The notes: a model not told the origin generated them from the sequence alone. 9,264 nucleotides of DNA from CAZWVM01 sp964637705 (GCA_964637705.1 CAZWVM010000142.1:1-9264), one strand, 5' to 3'; shown: positions 1 through 6,722, numbered from the stretch's first letter. A program made the numbers and translations.

Positions 1-281
1 CGGCCGGCCATCACCATGTCCAGGGTCGGCAGGATCGTCGCGCCCGCCGATTCGTCGGCCGCGGAGAGGAAGGTCATGGGGATCGTGTTGATGAAGGCGA
101 AGGCGACCATCATCGACATGAAGAGGGGCGCCAGCCCTTCGTAGGGGATCAGGTCCTTGAAGTAGAAGTAGAGGAGGAGCGCGAAGCCCATGACGTTGTA
201 GATGTGCAGGGACGGGATGAGGCAGAGCACGGCGCCGACGAGGGTTCCGATGAGGGTGTAGAGGAGGATGGTGGTCGTCAC
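1..281 (-). CDS. TctA-like (DUF112) permease, N-terminal part, cut by window edge
   Basis: The minus-strand reading from a GTG at 281 gives 93 codons of a hydrophobic, open protein that runs off the left edge. It begins with a membrane segment (residues about 4-22) followed by IPSLHIYNV (22-30), in the position where DUF112/TctA-like permeases carry a PG-x-H-x-N type motif. More hydrophobic stretches follow (33-41 and 50-73), then an ADES...LPTLDMVMAGR segment (75-93) like the conserved ADEsxxxxLPGHxxxxxGR stretch I recall from the archaeal-type members. The family role is passive or secondary transport of organic acids or unknown solutes; the substrate here is unknown. The GTG overlaps the TGA of the upstream OB-fold gene (bases 278-280), the classic GTGA arrangement of translational coupling, and no strong Shine-Dalgarno is visible. 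Family assignment is by eye and rests on the N-terminus only. Confidence 0.62.
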   Translation of the reverse strand, partial: MTTTILLYTLIGTLVGAVLCLIPSLHIYNVMGFALLLYFYFKDLIPYEGLAPLFMSMMVAFAFINTIPMTFLSAADESAGATILPTLDMVMAG

Positions 282-1681
282 TGCCCGGCGGCGTCGATGG
301 CCGTCACCGGTTCCGGCGCGGCCTCGACCGGTCCGGCCTCGGGTTCCATAGCGTCCCCTTCCGCGTCCGCGGCACCGGCCGCCGGCTCCGTCTCCGGTTC
401 CGCTGTCGCCGCGTCGGGCGCGGCGGCGGCCGTGGCGGGCTTGAGGCTTCGCGGGTCGGCCAGCTTCGCCGAGATCCTCTGCTGGTACATGCTGATCCTC
501 AGCAGGCACTGGAACTCGGGGCCGTTCGGCTTCAGGAGCGCCTGCTGCTCGGGCTTCAGGGCCGTCAGGAGATCGTCCATGATCGACATCTCGATCCGCC
601 CGCTCCCGTCGTCCAAGGTCAGCGTGTGCATCCGGCCGCCCGACTGGAGATTGCGGCTCTTGGAGGAGGCCACGCGGCACTGCACCAGCTTGATCTCGCC
701 GACGTTGCGGTCCGAGATCCGCCCGATGGAGACCACCGTCGGGACGAAGCGATTGAGGATCGTCACCCGCTCCGGCAGGGCGAGCATCAGGGAGATCCCG
801 AACTTCTGGGTCTCGTTGATCGAGCCGATGACGGAAATGTGATCCCCGAGCCTGGGCATCTCGTTCTCACCGAAGAAGTCGCGCAGGGCCTGGAGTTTCC
901 CGTAGGCGTTCACCGTGATCTCGCCCGTGCCGTCGTCGACCTTGAAGCGCAACCCGCCCGTCGCCTCGTCTTCCTCCCACGAGGTGATGTTGCCTTCCAC
1001 CTCGACGAGCGCCCCGTTCATCATGATGTCGATCGCGCCGACCTCCACGAGCTCGGGTTGCTTGGCCCGGGCCGCGAAGAGGAGAAGGACGAGGCCGACG
1101 ACGGAACCGAGGAGGCAGATGGCGCGGACGAACTTCAGGGAGATGTACTTCTTCGAGCGCGCGCCGCAGCGGATGCAGGTGAGACCGGAACCGACGAAGT
1201 ATCCGCAGGCCGGGCAGGTCCCCTCGAGGGGACTTTCGTTCAGGCCGGCCACGTCGAGGATCTTCGAGGTCGTCTCGGCGACCTGCTGTTTCTTCGTCTC
1301 CAGGAGGTCCGGGCCCGCCGGCGCGGCGGATTTGGCGCCCCCCATGACCGGCGCGGGCGCCGGGGCGGGCTTGGGCGCGGAGACCGTCGCCGAAACGGCC
1401 GGGGCCGGAGCGGGTTTCGGCGCCGAGGGAGCGGCCGGCGCCGGGGCCGGCGCAGGCGCGGAAGGAGCAGGAGCGACCGGGGGCGTCGGCCTGGTCGATG
1501 GTGCGGCCGGCGCCGGCGAGGTCAGTTCCTCGACCTGTGAGTAGGGAAGCCATCCGGAAAGCCCTTCGCGCCAGACGAAGGTCTCGTCCGTGAGCACCCT
1601 GTTCTTTTTCATGAGGATCAGATCTTCGGTCGAGCAGGGGCCCTTGGACTCCTGCCCGACGTTGTAGAACCACTGGGTCAT
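278..1681 (-). CDS. GYF_2 / zinc-ribbon / membrane-anchored protein with two OB-fold-like domains
   Basis: This is a 467-residue protein. Residues 3-52 are a GYF_2 (DUF4339) domain (QWFYNVG..., GP, TDETFVWREGLSGW). Residues 55-112 form a Pro/Ala-rich linker in which SAPKPAPAPA occurs twice (86-95, 101-110). A zinc ribbon follows, with Cys156, Cys159, Cys169 and Cys172. One membrane helix spans about 184-204, preceded by Lys/Arg residues, so the N-terminus is predicted inside and the C-terminus outside. Residues about 215-308 and 315-410 each look like an OB-fold (strand patterns VEVEGNI...LRFKVDDGTGEITVNAYG and CRVAS...LTLDDGSGRIEMSI). An acidic Ala/Glu/Pro tail (416-467) closes the protein. 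It lies 45 bases after the 595-residue GYF_2 gene and overlaps the permease start by four bases, so it probably works with that permease. Extracytoplasmic OB-folds argue against a nucleic-acid role. Domain calls are by pattern, and the ligand is unknown. Confidence 0.85.
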   Translation of the reverse strand: MTQWFYNVGQESKGPCSTEDLILMKKNRVLTDETFVWREGLSGWLPYSQVEELTSPAPAAPSTRPTPPVAPAPSAPAPAPAPAAPSAPKPAPAPAVSATVSAPKPAPAPAPVMGGAKSAAPAGPDLLETKKQQVAETTSKILDVAGLNESPLEGTCPACGYFVGSGLTCIRCGARSKKYISLKFVRAICLLGSVVGLVLLLFAARAKQPELVEVGAIDIMMNGALVEVEGNITSWEEDEATGGLRFKVDDGTGEITVNAYGKLQALRDFFGENEMPRLGDHISVIGSINETQKFGISLMLALPERVTILNRFVPTVVSIGRISDRNVGEIKLVQCRVASSKSRNLQSGGRMHTLTLDDGSGRIEMSIMDDLLTALKPEQQALLKPNGPEFQCLLRISMYQQRISAKLADPRSLKPATAAAAPDAATAEPETEPAAGAADAEGDAMEPEAGPVEAAPEPVTAIDAAGQ

Positions 1682-1693
1682 GCGGACACGGCA

Positions 1694-1722
1694 AGGATAA
1701 CGGGCCCGGGATGAGGATGCAA
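1694..1722 (-). promoter_or_regulatory. possible internal promoter before the OB-fold gene
   Basis: On the minus strand TTGCAT (1722-1717), a 17-base spacer and TATCCT (1699-1694) sit 12 bases before the ATG at 1681. Each hexamer is only a partial match to the sigma-70 consensus. No Shine-Dalgarno lies in the gap, so a very short leader would be expected. It could be chance; read-through from the upstream gene is the simpler source of transcript. Confidence 0.25.
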
Positions 1723-1726
1723 TCGT

Positions 1727-3514
1727 CTACAGGGGCGGCAGGAGGGGATCGTCTCCGCCGAGGAAGAAGGGATTGAAGTTGTTGTTCATGAGTACGATCC
1801 AGCAGGTGGAGACCGTGGAGAGAACACGCTTGTCGTGGGCCCACCATCCGAACGGGATGTACTTTCTCTGGAGGCTGTAGGAATACGCGGCCTGGTCGGG
1901 AGCGATCTGCCAATAGAGTTCGTCCACGCCCCGCCTCATGCTCCGCGCGTCCTCGAGACACTCCGCCGCCAGCTCCGGCTTCTCGTCGCGATACCACGAG
2001 GCCAGGAGCCGCGTCGCCAGGATGGCGCCGCCCGTCCACTCCACCGAGAGCTGGTCGTTCTCCTCGGTGAACCCGATTCCCGCGAGTGTGTTGTTCTTGC
2101 GGTATCCACCGAGCGCTTTCGTGCGACGCCAGATCTCCGCGCAGGCGCCGCGGCCGAACCAGTCGTCGATCAGTTCGGGCCGGATCGAGATGATGCCCCA
2201 GGTCTGGCAGTCGACGGCGAAGGCCGGGTTGTGGATCCACCCGCGGCCGGGCTGGAAATGCGCGCCCTGCGCGAAGACGCCCCTGCCGGGCAGGTAGGCC
2301 CAGCGCAGGAAATTCTCGACCCGCTGCATCGCGAACTTGTAGCGGACGTCGTTGGTGATCTGGTGGAGCATGCGGAAGGCGCTGTACCAGCTCAGGGTGT
2401 TCTCGGTGGAGATCTCGAAGTACCAGAAAAAGGTGTCGGAGACCTCGCCGCGCGAGATTCCCATCGGGCCCATGCGGATGCCTCCGTTGTCGGCCTGCAG
2501 GGTGATGGCGACCTCCGCGAGCTCCCGCGCGAACTCCAGTTCGGGCGTGCCGGGCGGGGTCTTGTAGGATTGCGTCGCGGTGTCGAAATACTTGCGGTGG
2601 TGGATCTGCAGGGCGGCCATGGCCAGCCAGGCGTTCTCGCCCGCGATCGGGTACCAATCCTCCCAGTGGATCCGGTCGAAATTCGGCCAGCCGGGGAAGT
2701 GCCTTCGTCCATTCAGGGGATCCTCGGTCTCGTACTTGCCGTAGGCGTTGATGACCTTGAAGATGAAGCCGCGCTGCTCCTTGTAGAGGTCGGTGAAGAC
2801 GGGGTCGTAGACGAAGTGGGGAGGCCCCGAGCGGATGCGGACGCGCCCCATGTAGCCGGTCCGGTAATTGGTGAGGGGCGCCTCCGCGAGCGCGAGGTCG
2901 GACGGCACGCCCGTCGCCGACATGACGATCTGCCAGACCGCGCCGTCGTAGACGATCAGGCCTTCCTTCAGGATGATCCGCTCCATCACGTCGGAGATGA
3001 TCTCGGGTGTTCCGACGCGCTCGTAGACGCTCATCGTGTCCGCGCCCGGGACCTGGAAGGAAAGGGGCATGCCCAGGGGCGTCCGGTTCGCCCGGAGCCA
3101 GTTGAGGAGCAGCCGGGTCTGCTCGTCGTGCGCAAGCACGCGCGACTCCGTGCCGGGCTGCAGGAAGGCCGGCTTCCAGAGGTGCACGACGACATAGGCG
3201 ACGAGCGACACGAGGACGAGGAGGAGAAGCGCGGCGCGTGTCCAGCGCCGGGGAACGCGCTCGCCGCAGCGCACGCAGACGCCCTTCTTCACGAGAGGAT
3301 GGGGACAGGGCAGGGTCAAGGCGCCCGGGGGGTGGAGCGAGGCCGGCGGCGCGAAGAGTTCCGGCACGGTTCCGTAGGTCTGCCACTCGGCCATGCCTTC
3401 GCGCCAGACCCAGGTTTCGTCCGTCACCGCGCCCGATGAATGCAGGATACGAAGTTCTTCGGCGCTGAATGGACCCAGCGTCGTCTCCCCCCGGAGATAG
3501 AACCAGCGCGGCAT
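1727..3514 (-). CDS. GYF_2 / zinc-ribbon / membrane-anchored protein with six-hairpin glycosidase-like outer domain
   Basis: This is a 595-residue protein. Residues 3-52 are a GYF_2 (DUF4339) domain (RWFYLRGETTLGPFS, TDETWVWREGMAEW). A short zinc-ribbon-like segment has Cys70, His72, Cys80 and Cys83. A single membrane helix (about 91-112) is preceded by RVPRRWTR, which predicts N-inside topology with the large domain outside. From about residue 125 the sequence shows alternating helical hairpins typical of an (alpha/alpha)6 toroid, for example ENAWLAMAALQIHHRKYFD (293-311), LQADNGGIRMGP (339-350), STENTLSWYSAFRMLHQIT (369-387) and VEWTGGAILATRLLASWY (491-508). This fits the six-hairpin glycosidase superfamily, but I cannot place it in a numbered GH family. 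Possible acidic residues lie around Asp435 and Glu492. It is the first gene of the operon and shares its whole front end with the next gene, suggesting joint localisation. Carbohydrate processing outside the membrane is inferred. Confidence 0.8.
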   Translation of the reverse strand: MPRWFYLRGETTLGPFSAEELRILHSSGAVTDETWVWREGMAEWQTYGTVPELFAPPASLHPPGALTLPCPHPLVKKGVCVRCGERVPRRWTRAALLLLVLVSLVAYVVVHLWKPAFLQPGTESRVLAHDEQTRLLLNWLRANRTPLGMPLSFQVPGADTMSVYERVGTPEIISDVMERIILKEGLIVYDGAVWQIVMSATGVPSDLALAEAPLTNYRTGYMGRVRIRSGPPHFVYDPVFTDLYKEQRGFIFKVINAYGKYETEDPLNGRRHFPGWPNFDRIHWEDWYPIAGENAWLAMAALQIHHRKYFDTATQSYKTPPGTPELEFARELAEVAITLQADNGGIRMGPMGISRGEVSDTFFWYFEISTENTLSWYSAFRMLHQITNDVRYKFAMQRVENFLRWAYLPGRGVFAQGAHFQPGRGWIHNPAFAVDCQTWGIISIRPELIDDWFGRGACAEIWRRTKALGGYRKNNTLAGIGFTEENDQLSVEWTGGAILATRLLASWYRDEKPELAAECLEDARSMRRGVDELYWQIAPDQAAYSYSLQRKYIPFGWWAHDKRVLSTVSTCWIVLMNNNFNPFFLGGDDPLLPPL

Positions 3515-3522
3515 GGGAGTTC

Positions 3523-3551
3523 ATCCTAACATGAGGAAATGCAGGTGTCAG
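3523..3551 (-). promoter_or_regulatory. promoter of the GYF_2 operon, near-leaderless
   Basis: On the minus strand CTGACA (3551-3546) is separated by exactly 17 bases from TAGGAT (3528-3523), a good sigma-70 arrangement with one mismatch in the -35 box. The -10 box ends only eight bases before the ATG at 3514, so transcription would begin at or within two bases of the start codon. The AGGA inside TAGGAT could otherwise be read as a Shine-Dalgarno from a more distant promoter. Confidence 0.45.
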
Positions 3552-3590
3552 GAGATGATTGAGATCGGGCGAAAAAGGAGGCATGGAACG

Positions 3591-3611
3591 CTGAAAGGAT
3601 TGATCTTTCAG
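3591..3611. repeat. inverted repeat CTGAAAG / CTTTCAG in the divergent gap
   Basis: Perfect seven-base arms (3591-3597 and 3605-3611) flank a seven-base centre in the gap between two divergent genes, upstream of both predicted promoters. It could be a regulator binding site or a small hairpin. No run of T follows it, so it is not a typical terminator. Confidence 0.4.
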
Positions 3612-3641
3612 AAAGAAGAATTTTACGGGGATCGGGACCAT

Positions 3642-3671
3642 TTTCTCGCGCCCGGCGCCGTGCGGTATGAT
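3642..3671 (+). promoter_or_regulatory. possible leaderless promoter of the amidohydrolase
   Basis: TATGAT (3666-3671) is a five-of-six match to the -10 consensus and is followed by seven bases and then ATG at 3679, placing the expected transcription start on or next to the start codon. The matching -35 region (about 3642-3647) is poor. No Shine-Dalgarno precedes any of the three in-frame ATGs (3667, 3670, 3679), which supports a leaderless reading. Confidence 0.35.
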
Positions 3672-3678
3672 GACCCGG

Positions 3679-4473
3679 ATGAAAATCATCGACGTTCACG
3701 CCCACGCTTTTCCCGACGATCTCGCCCCGCGCGCGATGGAGGCGCTTGAGGGGGCGGCGGGCGCCAAGGCGCTCGGCGACGGCACCGCCGGAGCGCTCGT
3801 GTGCGCGCTCGCCGAAGACGGCGTCGACCGCGCCGTCGTCGCGTCGATCGCGACTCGTCCGAAGCAGGTTTCGCGCATCCTCGCGTGGTCCGCGGAGATC
3901 GCGGCGCGATACCCCGCGCTCATTCCCTTCGCCTCGCTTCATCCCGATCTCGACGCGCGCGCACAGGTCGATGCCGTCGTGGAGACCGGCGTCGCCGGCG
4001 TCAAGATGCATCCCTACTACCAGGAGTTCTCGATCGACGAGGAGCGGCTCTTTCCGATCTACGAACGGCTCGAGGAGCGCGGGATTCCGCTCCTCATGCA
4101 CGCCGGCTACGACATCGCCTTTCCCCGCACCGACATCGCCTCGCCCGCGCGGATCGCGCGCGCGATGAAGAGGTTTCCCGCCCTGCGCATGATCGCCGCG
4201 CACATGGGGGGGTGGTGCGCGTGGAAGGAGGTGGCGGACGAACTCGCTTCGACGAACGTCCACGTCGACACGGCCTGTCTTTCGGGGTTCATTCGCGACG
4301 AGGAGGCGAGCGGGCTCGCCGCCGCCTTCGGCCCGGACCGGGTTCTCTTCGGGTCGGACTACCCCTGGGAGAGCCTCGCTTCGGCCCGCGCGCTGGTCGA
4401 AAGGCTCTTCCCCGATCCGTGCGACCAGGCCCGGGTCTTCTCCGGGAATTTCAAGAGGCTCTGCGCCTCCTGA
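3679..4473 (+). CDS. Amidohydrolase-2 family metal-dependent hydrolase (COG2159 type)
   Basis: This 264-residue protein has the TIM-barrel amidohydrolase layout. From Met at 3679 it opens with MKIIDVHAHAF, where His7 and His9 form the strand-1 metal-binding HxH. Further conserved points are VKMHPYYQ (Lys109, His111), LLMHAGYD (His141), IAAHMGG (His175) and FGSDYPW (Asp227), together the usual metal and catalytic set. The length suits the compact amidohydrolase-2 group, which includes decarboxylases such as ACMSD-like enzymes and lactone hydrolases, so the reaction (hydrolysis or decarboxylation) cannot be fixed. No signal peptide is present, so it is cytoplasmic. ATGs at 3667 and 3670 are in frame, but 3679 gives the normal family N-terminus and fits the -10-like TATGAT just upstream. 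The gene stands alone, divergent from the GYF_2 operon and convergent with the beta-galactosidase-like gene 27 bases away. Confidence 0.9.
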   Translation: MKIIDVHAHAFPDDLAPRAMEALEGAAGAKALGDGTAGALVCALAEDGVDRAVVASIATRPKQVSRILAWSAEIAARYPALIPFASLHPDLDARAQVDAVVETGVAGVKMHPYYQEFSIDEERLFPIYERLEERGIPLLMHAGYDIAFPRTDIASPARIARAMKRFPALRMIAAHMGGWCAWKEVADELASTNVHVDTACLSGFIRDEEASGLAAAFGPDRVLFGSDYPWESLASARALVERLFPDPCDQARVFSGNFKRLCAS

Positions 4474-4500
4474 TGTTCCGGGTCCGAGCCCCCCGGTACG

Positions 4501-6603
4501 CTATCCGCGATCCGCGATCGACAAGACCCCGTCCTTCGCCTTGCGGTTCCTGAAGCCCTTCCCGTCGAGCAGCAGTTTCACGGGCATCGATCGCCCCTTC
4601 ATCTCGTTCAAGCTCTTGACCAGCGCCGAGACGATTCGGCCTCTCTTCACCTTGAACATGAGCGCCGAGCCGTCGGTGAGGTTCGCCTCGAGGCGGCCCT
4701 CCGGCAGGTCGAGCCGCACCTCGTGGTTCCGGCCGTTCATGGCGAAGAGGTAGTAGAAGGAGGTCTCCCGGTCCACGGTGAAGCGCTGCAGATAAAACGG
4801 ATCACGGAGCCGGGTGCGCGGGCGGATGCCGGTCGCTTCGAGCACGGCCTTCCAACGCGCCGCGGTGACCGGCGCGAGGCCGCCGATGCGTCGCAGGACC
4901 CCCGCCGGCGCGTTCGCCGCGGCCTCCCTGAGAATCGTGCACGGCTCGAAACGCTCGTCGACTTCCGGCAGTTCTCCGAACCAGAGCACGGTCCGCCCGG
5001 CGCGGATCATGCCGGCGATCGATTGCTGAAGCGGGCGCGACATGAAGAAGCAGGAGGGGAGAACGACGGTCCGCGCGCGTTCCAGTTCCCGTGCGTCCTC
5101 GCACGAGGCGTTGTGCAGTTCGAACCCGATGCTGCCCTCGCGGCAGATCGTCACCAGGTTCATGAAGCTTTTCGCCCCGTGAACGTGGGCGAGCCGGGAA
5201 AACCGGTTCTCCTCGAAACTCCCCGCGGCGCTCGTCGGGAGGTCCATGACGTAGGTGAAGGAGGAATCGCATCGCGCGCGGACGAGGTCGCGCTCCTCCG
5301 ACTTCAGGTACCGCGTCAGCTCCTTCAGGATGAAGGCCTTTTCGCTCTCCTCGCCGCGGTCGTCGATCGGCGGCGTGTCCGGGTAGGGGCGCTCGTGCTT
5401 GGAATCGATGTGGCTGTCCCAGCTCGAGGTCGCGACGCCGGTGTAGACGTTGAAGCCCTTCGCGCCGCACGCCAGCGCCAGGAGCGTCTGGTAGTAGGGG
5501 ACGACCGGGAAGGCGTAGCGTGAGTCGTAGAGCTTCGAGAAGCCCCAGTTCTCCTCCCAGTTGATTCCCTTGTTGTGCTTGATCGCGATCAGGTACTTGT
5601 CGAAGGCGGCCCGGTCGACGGAGACGGCTCCGACCCAGTTCGTGAAGCCCTGGTGGACGCCCGCCTGGCCGTAATAGGAATTGCGGCAGATCCAGTAGTC
5701 GAGGTGGTGGTCGTTCTTGTAGTGGAGAGCGGAATTGGTGACGCGGGGAACGCACGGCGAGAGAAACGAGTTGTAGGTCCCGATCACGTGGGCCGTGTAG
5801 CGGGCCTGGTATCGGCGCCAGTCCATGAGCGCGAGCAGTTCGCCGCCCGAGGTCTTCGCGCCGAGCCGGTTCGAGCGCGGTGCCGGCACATCGACGAAGG
5901 ATCGGAGCGCGGTGCCGTGGCAACGGTTGTAGCGGGAGACCGTGCCGTAGGTCTCCTTGAGCCAGCGGCGGAAGAGGGCGATCGAGTCGGGGGCGTAGTC
6001 GAAGGCCGTCGGCGGCTCGCCCGCGTCGGTGAAGAGGCCCTCGTTGCAGATCTGCAGCGCCATCACCGGACCCTTCGGGTAGGCGCGGCCGGCGAGAAGT
6101 TCCCGGTCCACGGCCCGGAACCACTCCTCGACGAGGCGCATGAACCGTCTCCCGGTGGGGGAGGGCATGGGCCAGTGGGGATGGAGCCAGGTGCGGTGAG
6201 TGCCGTCCGCGCGCTCCTGCGCGTCGCAGTCGCAATCCGGGTGACCCGGGATCACGTAGGGCGGCAGACCGCCATGGTCCGTCTCCGCGTGGATGAAGGG
6301 ACCGGGCTTGACGACGGCGAGGAGGCCGGCCTTCTCGACGAGGCCGAGGAAACCGACGACGTCGCGGTTCGGCAGGGTCTCGCCCGTGAAGTCGAAGACC
6401 TGGCGCCCCTTCACCAGCCGCGCGTGATGGCGCCAGGGCACGTAGAAGGTGACGGCGTCCATGCCGAGCCCCTTGAGCGCGGCGAGCTTCTTCGGCCAGA
6501 GAGCGACCTTGTCGCGGTAATACGGGTAGTCCGCGGTGATGAGGATCCTGTCCTTCCCGTCGATGCGGCAGGCGTGATTCACGATTTCGATCTTCCTATG
6601 CAT
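4501..6603 (-). CDS. GH35/GH42-like beta-galactosidase-type glycoside hydrolase, cytoplasmic
   Basis: This 700-residue protein of clan GH-A type likely releases galactosyl or related units from oligosaccharides. From Met at 6603, residues about 10-370 are a TIM barrel. VVKPGPFIHAETDHGG (97-112) resembles the GH35 RPGPYIxAEWxxGG stretch. ALQICNEG (182-189) supplies the probable acid/base Glu188 after Asn187. GINWEENWG (346-354) supplies the probable nucleophile, Glu350 or Glu351. Residues about 500-550 (ARTVVLPSCFFMS...RAGRTVLWFGE) look like the Rossmann-like middle domain of GH42, and the C-terminus is beta-rich. No signal peptide is present. The start at 6603 is chosen over an in-frame ATG at 6693 because GGGAG lies nine bases upstream and the extra 30 residues look non-native. 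It is transcribed away from the LacI gene, so it is the probable repressor target. It may belong to an unassigned GH-A family rather than GH35 or GH42 proper. Confidence 0.87.
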   Translation of the reverse strand: MHRKIEIVNHACRIDGKDRILITADYPYYRDKVALWPKKLAALKGLGMDAVTFYVPWRHHARLVKGRQVFDFTGETLPNRDVVGFLGLVEKAGLLAVVKPGPFIHAETDHGGLPPYVIPGHPDCDCDAQERADGTHRTWLHPHWPMPSPTGRRFMRLVEEWFRAVDRELLAGRAYPKGPVMALQICNEGLFTDAGEPPTAFDYAPDSIALFRRWLKETYGTVSRYNRCHGTALRSFVDVPAPRSNRLGAKTSGGELLALMDWRRYQARYTAHVIGTYNSFLSPCVPRVTNSALHYKNDHHLDYWICRNSYYGQAGVHQGFTNWVGAVSVDRAAFDKYLIAIKHNKGINWEENWGFSKLYDSRYAFPVVPYYQTLLALACGAKGFNVYTGVATSSWDSHIDSKHERPYPDTPPIDDRGEESEKAFILKELTRYLKSEERDLVRARCDSSFTYVMDLPTSAAGSFEENRFSRLAHVHGAKSFMNLVTICREGSIGFELHNASCEDARELERARTVVLPSCFFMSRPLQQSIAGMIRAGRTVLWFGELPEVDERFEPCTILREAAANAPAGVLRRIGGLAPVTAARWKAVLEATGIRPRTRLRDPFYLQRFTVDRETSFYYLFAMNGRNHEVRLDLPEGRLEANLTDGSALMFKVKRGRIVSALVKSLNEMKGRSMPVKLLLDGKGFRNRKAKDGVLSIADRG

Positions 6604-6612
6604 GATTGCAGT

Positions 6613-6617
6613 CTCCC
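6613..6617 (-). promoter_or_regulatory. Shine-Dalgarno GGGAG that sets the glycosidase start
   Basis: GGGAG on the minus strand lies nine bases before the ATG at 6603, a normal spacing. It decides this start over the ATG 90 bases upstream. Its first G is the outermost base of the hairpin at 6617-6637, so folding of the leader could affect access. Confidence 0.65.
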
Positions 6618-6637
6618 GAGGCCGTAGTGCGGCCTCG
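6617..6637 (-). promoter_or_regulatory. hairpin in the glycosidase leader
   Basis: CGAGGCCG and CGGCCTCG form a perfect eight-pair stem around a five-base loop in the predicted leader, directly against the Shine-Dalgarno. It could be an mRNA stability or translation-control element, or a DNA-binding site. No T run follows. Confidence 0.45.
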
Positions 6638-6680
6638 CTTCTTCCCCTCTGCAAGCCTCTCTTTTTTCCGAATGAGGGGC

Positions 6681-6710
6681 TTGACAATTCCATTATCCGA
6701 CGCCTAGAAT
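6681..6710 (+). promoter_or_regulatory. sigma-70 promoter of the LacI-family gene
   Basis: A perfect TTGACA (6681-6686), an 18-base spacer and TAGAAT (6705-6710, five of six) form the best promoter in the window. Transcription should start near 6717, on the left edge of the first operator-like site, leaving a leader of about 57 bases. This geometry suits repression of the regulator by its own product. The segment lies in the divergent control region and probably also overlaps the glycosidase promoter on the other strand. Confidence 0.7.
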
Positions 6711-6722
6711 ACGAGTGAACAA
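6692..6722 (-). promoter_or_regulatory. weak candidate promoter of the glycosidase
   Basis: On the minus strand GATAAT (6697-6692) is a one-mismatch -10 box. The only -35-like hexamer near it is TTGTTC (6722-6717), at a rather long 19-base spacing and overlapping the first operator-like site. If real, a bound repressor would cover the -35. TATTCT (6711-6706) is an alternative -10 with no good -35. Confidence 0.25.

Noticed and set aside
1352..1426. Repeated SAPKPAPAPA-coding segments as a mobile or CRISPR-like repeat
   Set aside because: It is an in-frame low-complexity linker inside one protein; the DNA copies differ and there are only two.
1835..3439. A 534-codon plus-strand open frame opposite the glycosidase-like gene
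   Set aside because: It is antisense to a protein with clear GYF_2, membrane and toroid features, and its composition is that of a mirror frame.
867..3689. A 940-codon open frame on the minus strand spanning both GYF_2 genes
   Set aside because: It lies in a different frame across two well-supported genes, is Arg/Pro/Gly-rich with no recognisable domain, and is a by-product of GC-rich codon use.
4478..4496. Possible bidirectional terminator between the convergent genes
   Set aside because: The stem CCGGG/CCCGG is only five pairs with a nine-base loop and there is no T run on either side.
4503..4516. Tandem repeat ATCCGCG twice
   Set aside because: It falls in the last codons of the glycosidase and is explained by coding for its Ile-Ala-Asp-Arg-Gly end.
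5575..6627. A 350-codon plus-strand open frame opposite the GH35/42-like gene
   Set aside because: It covers conserved catalytic segments of the opposite strand and shows no domain of its own.
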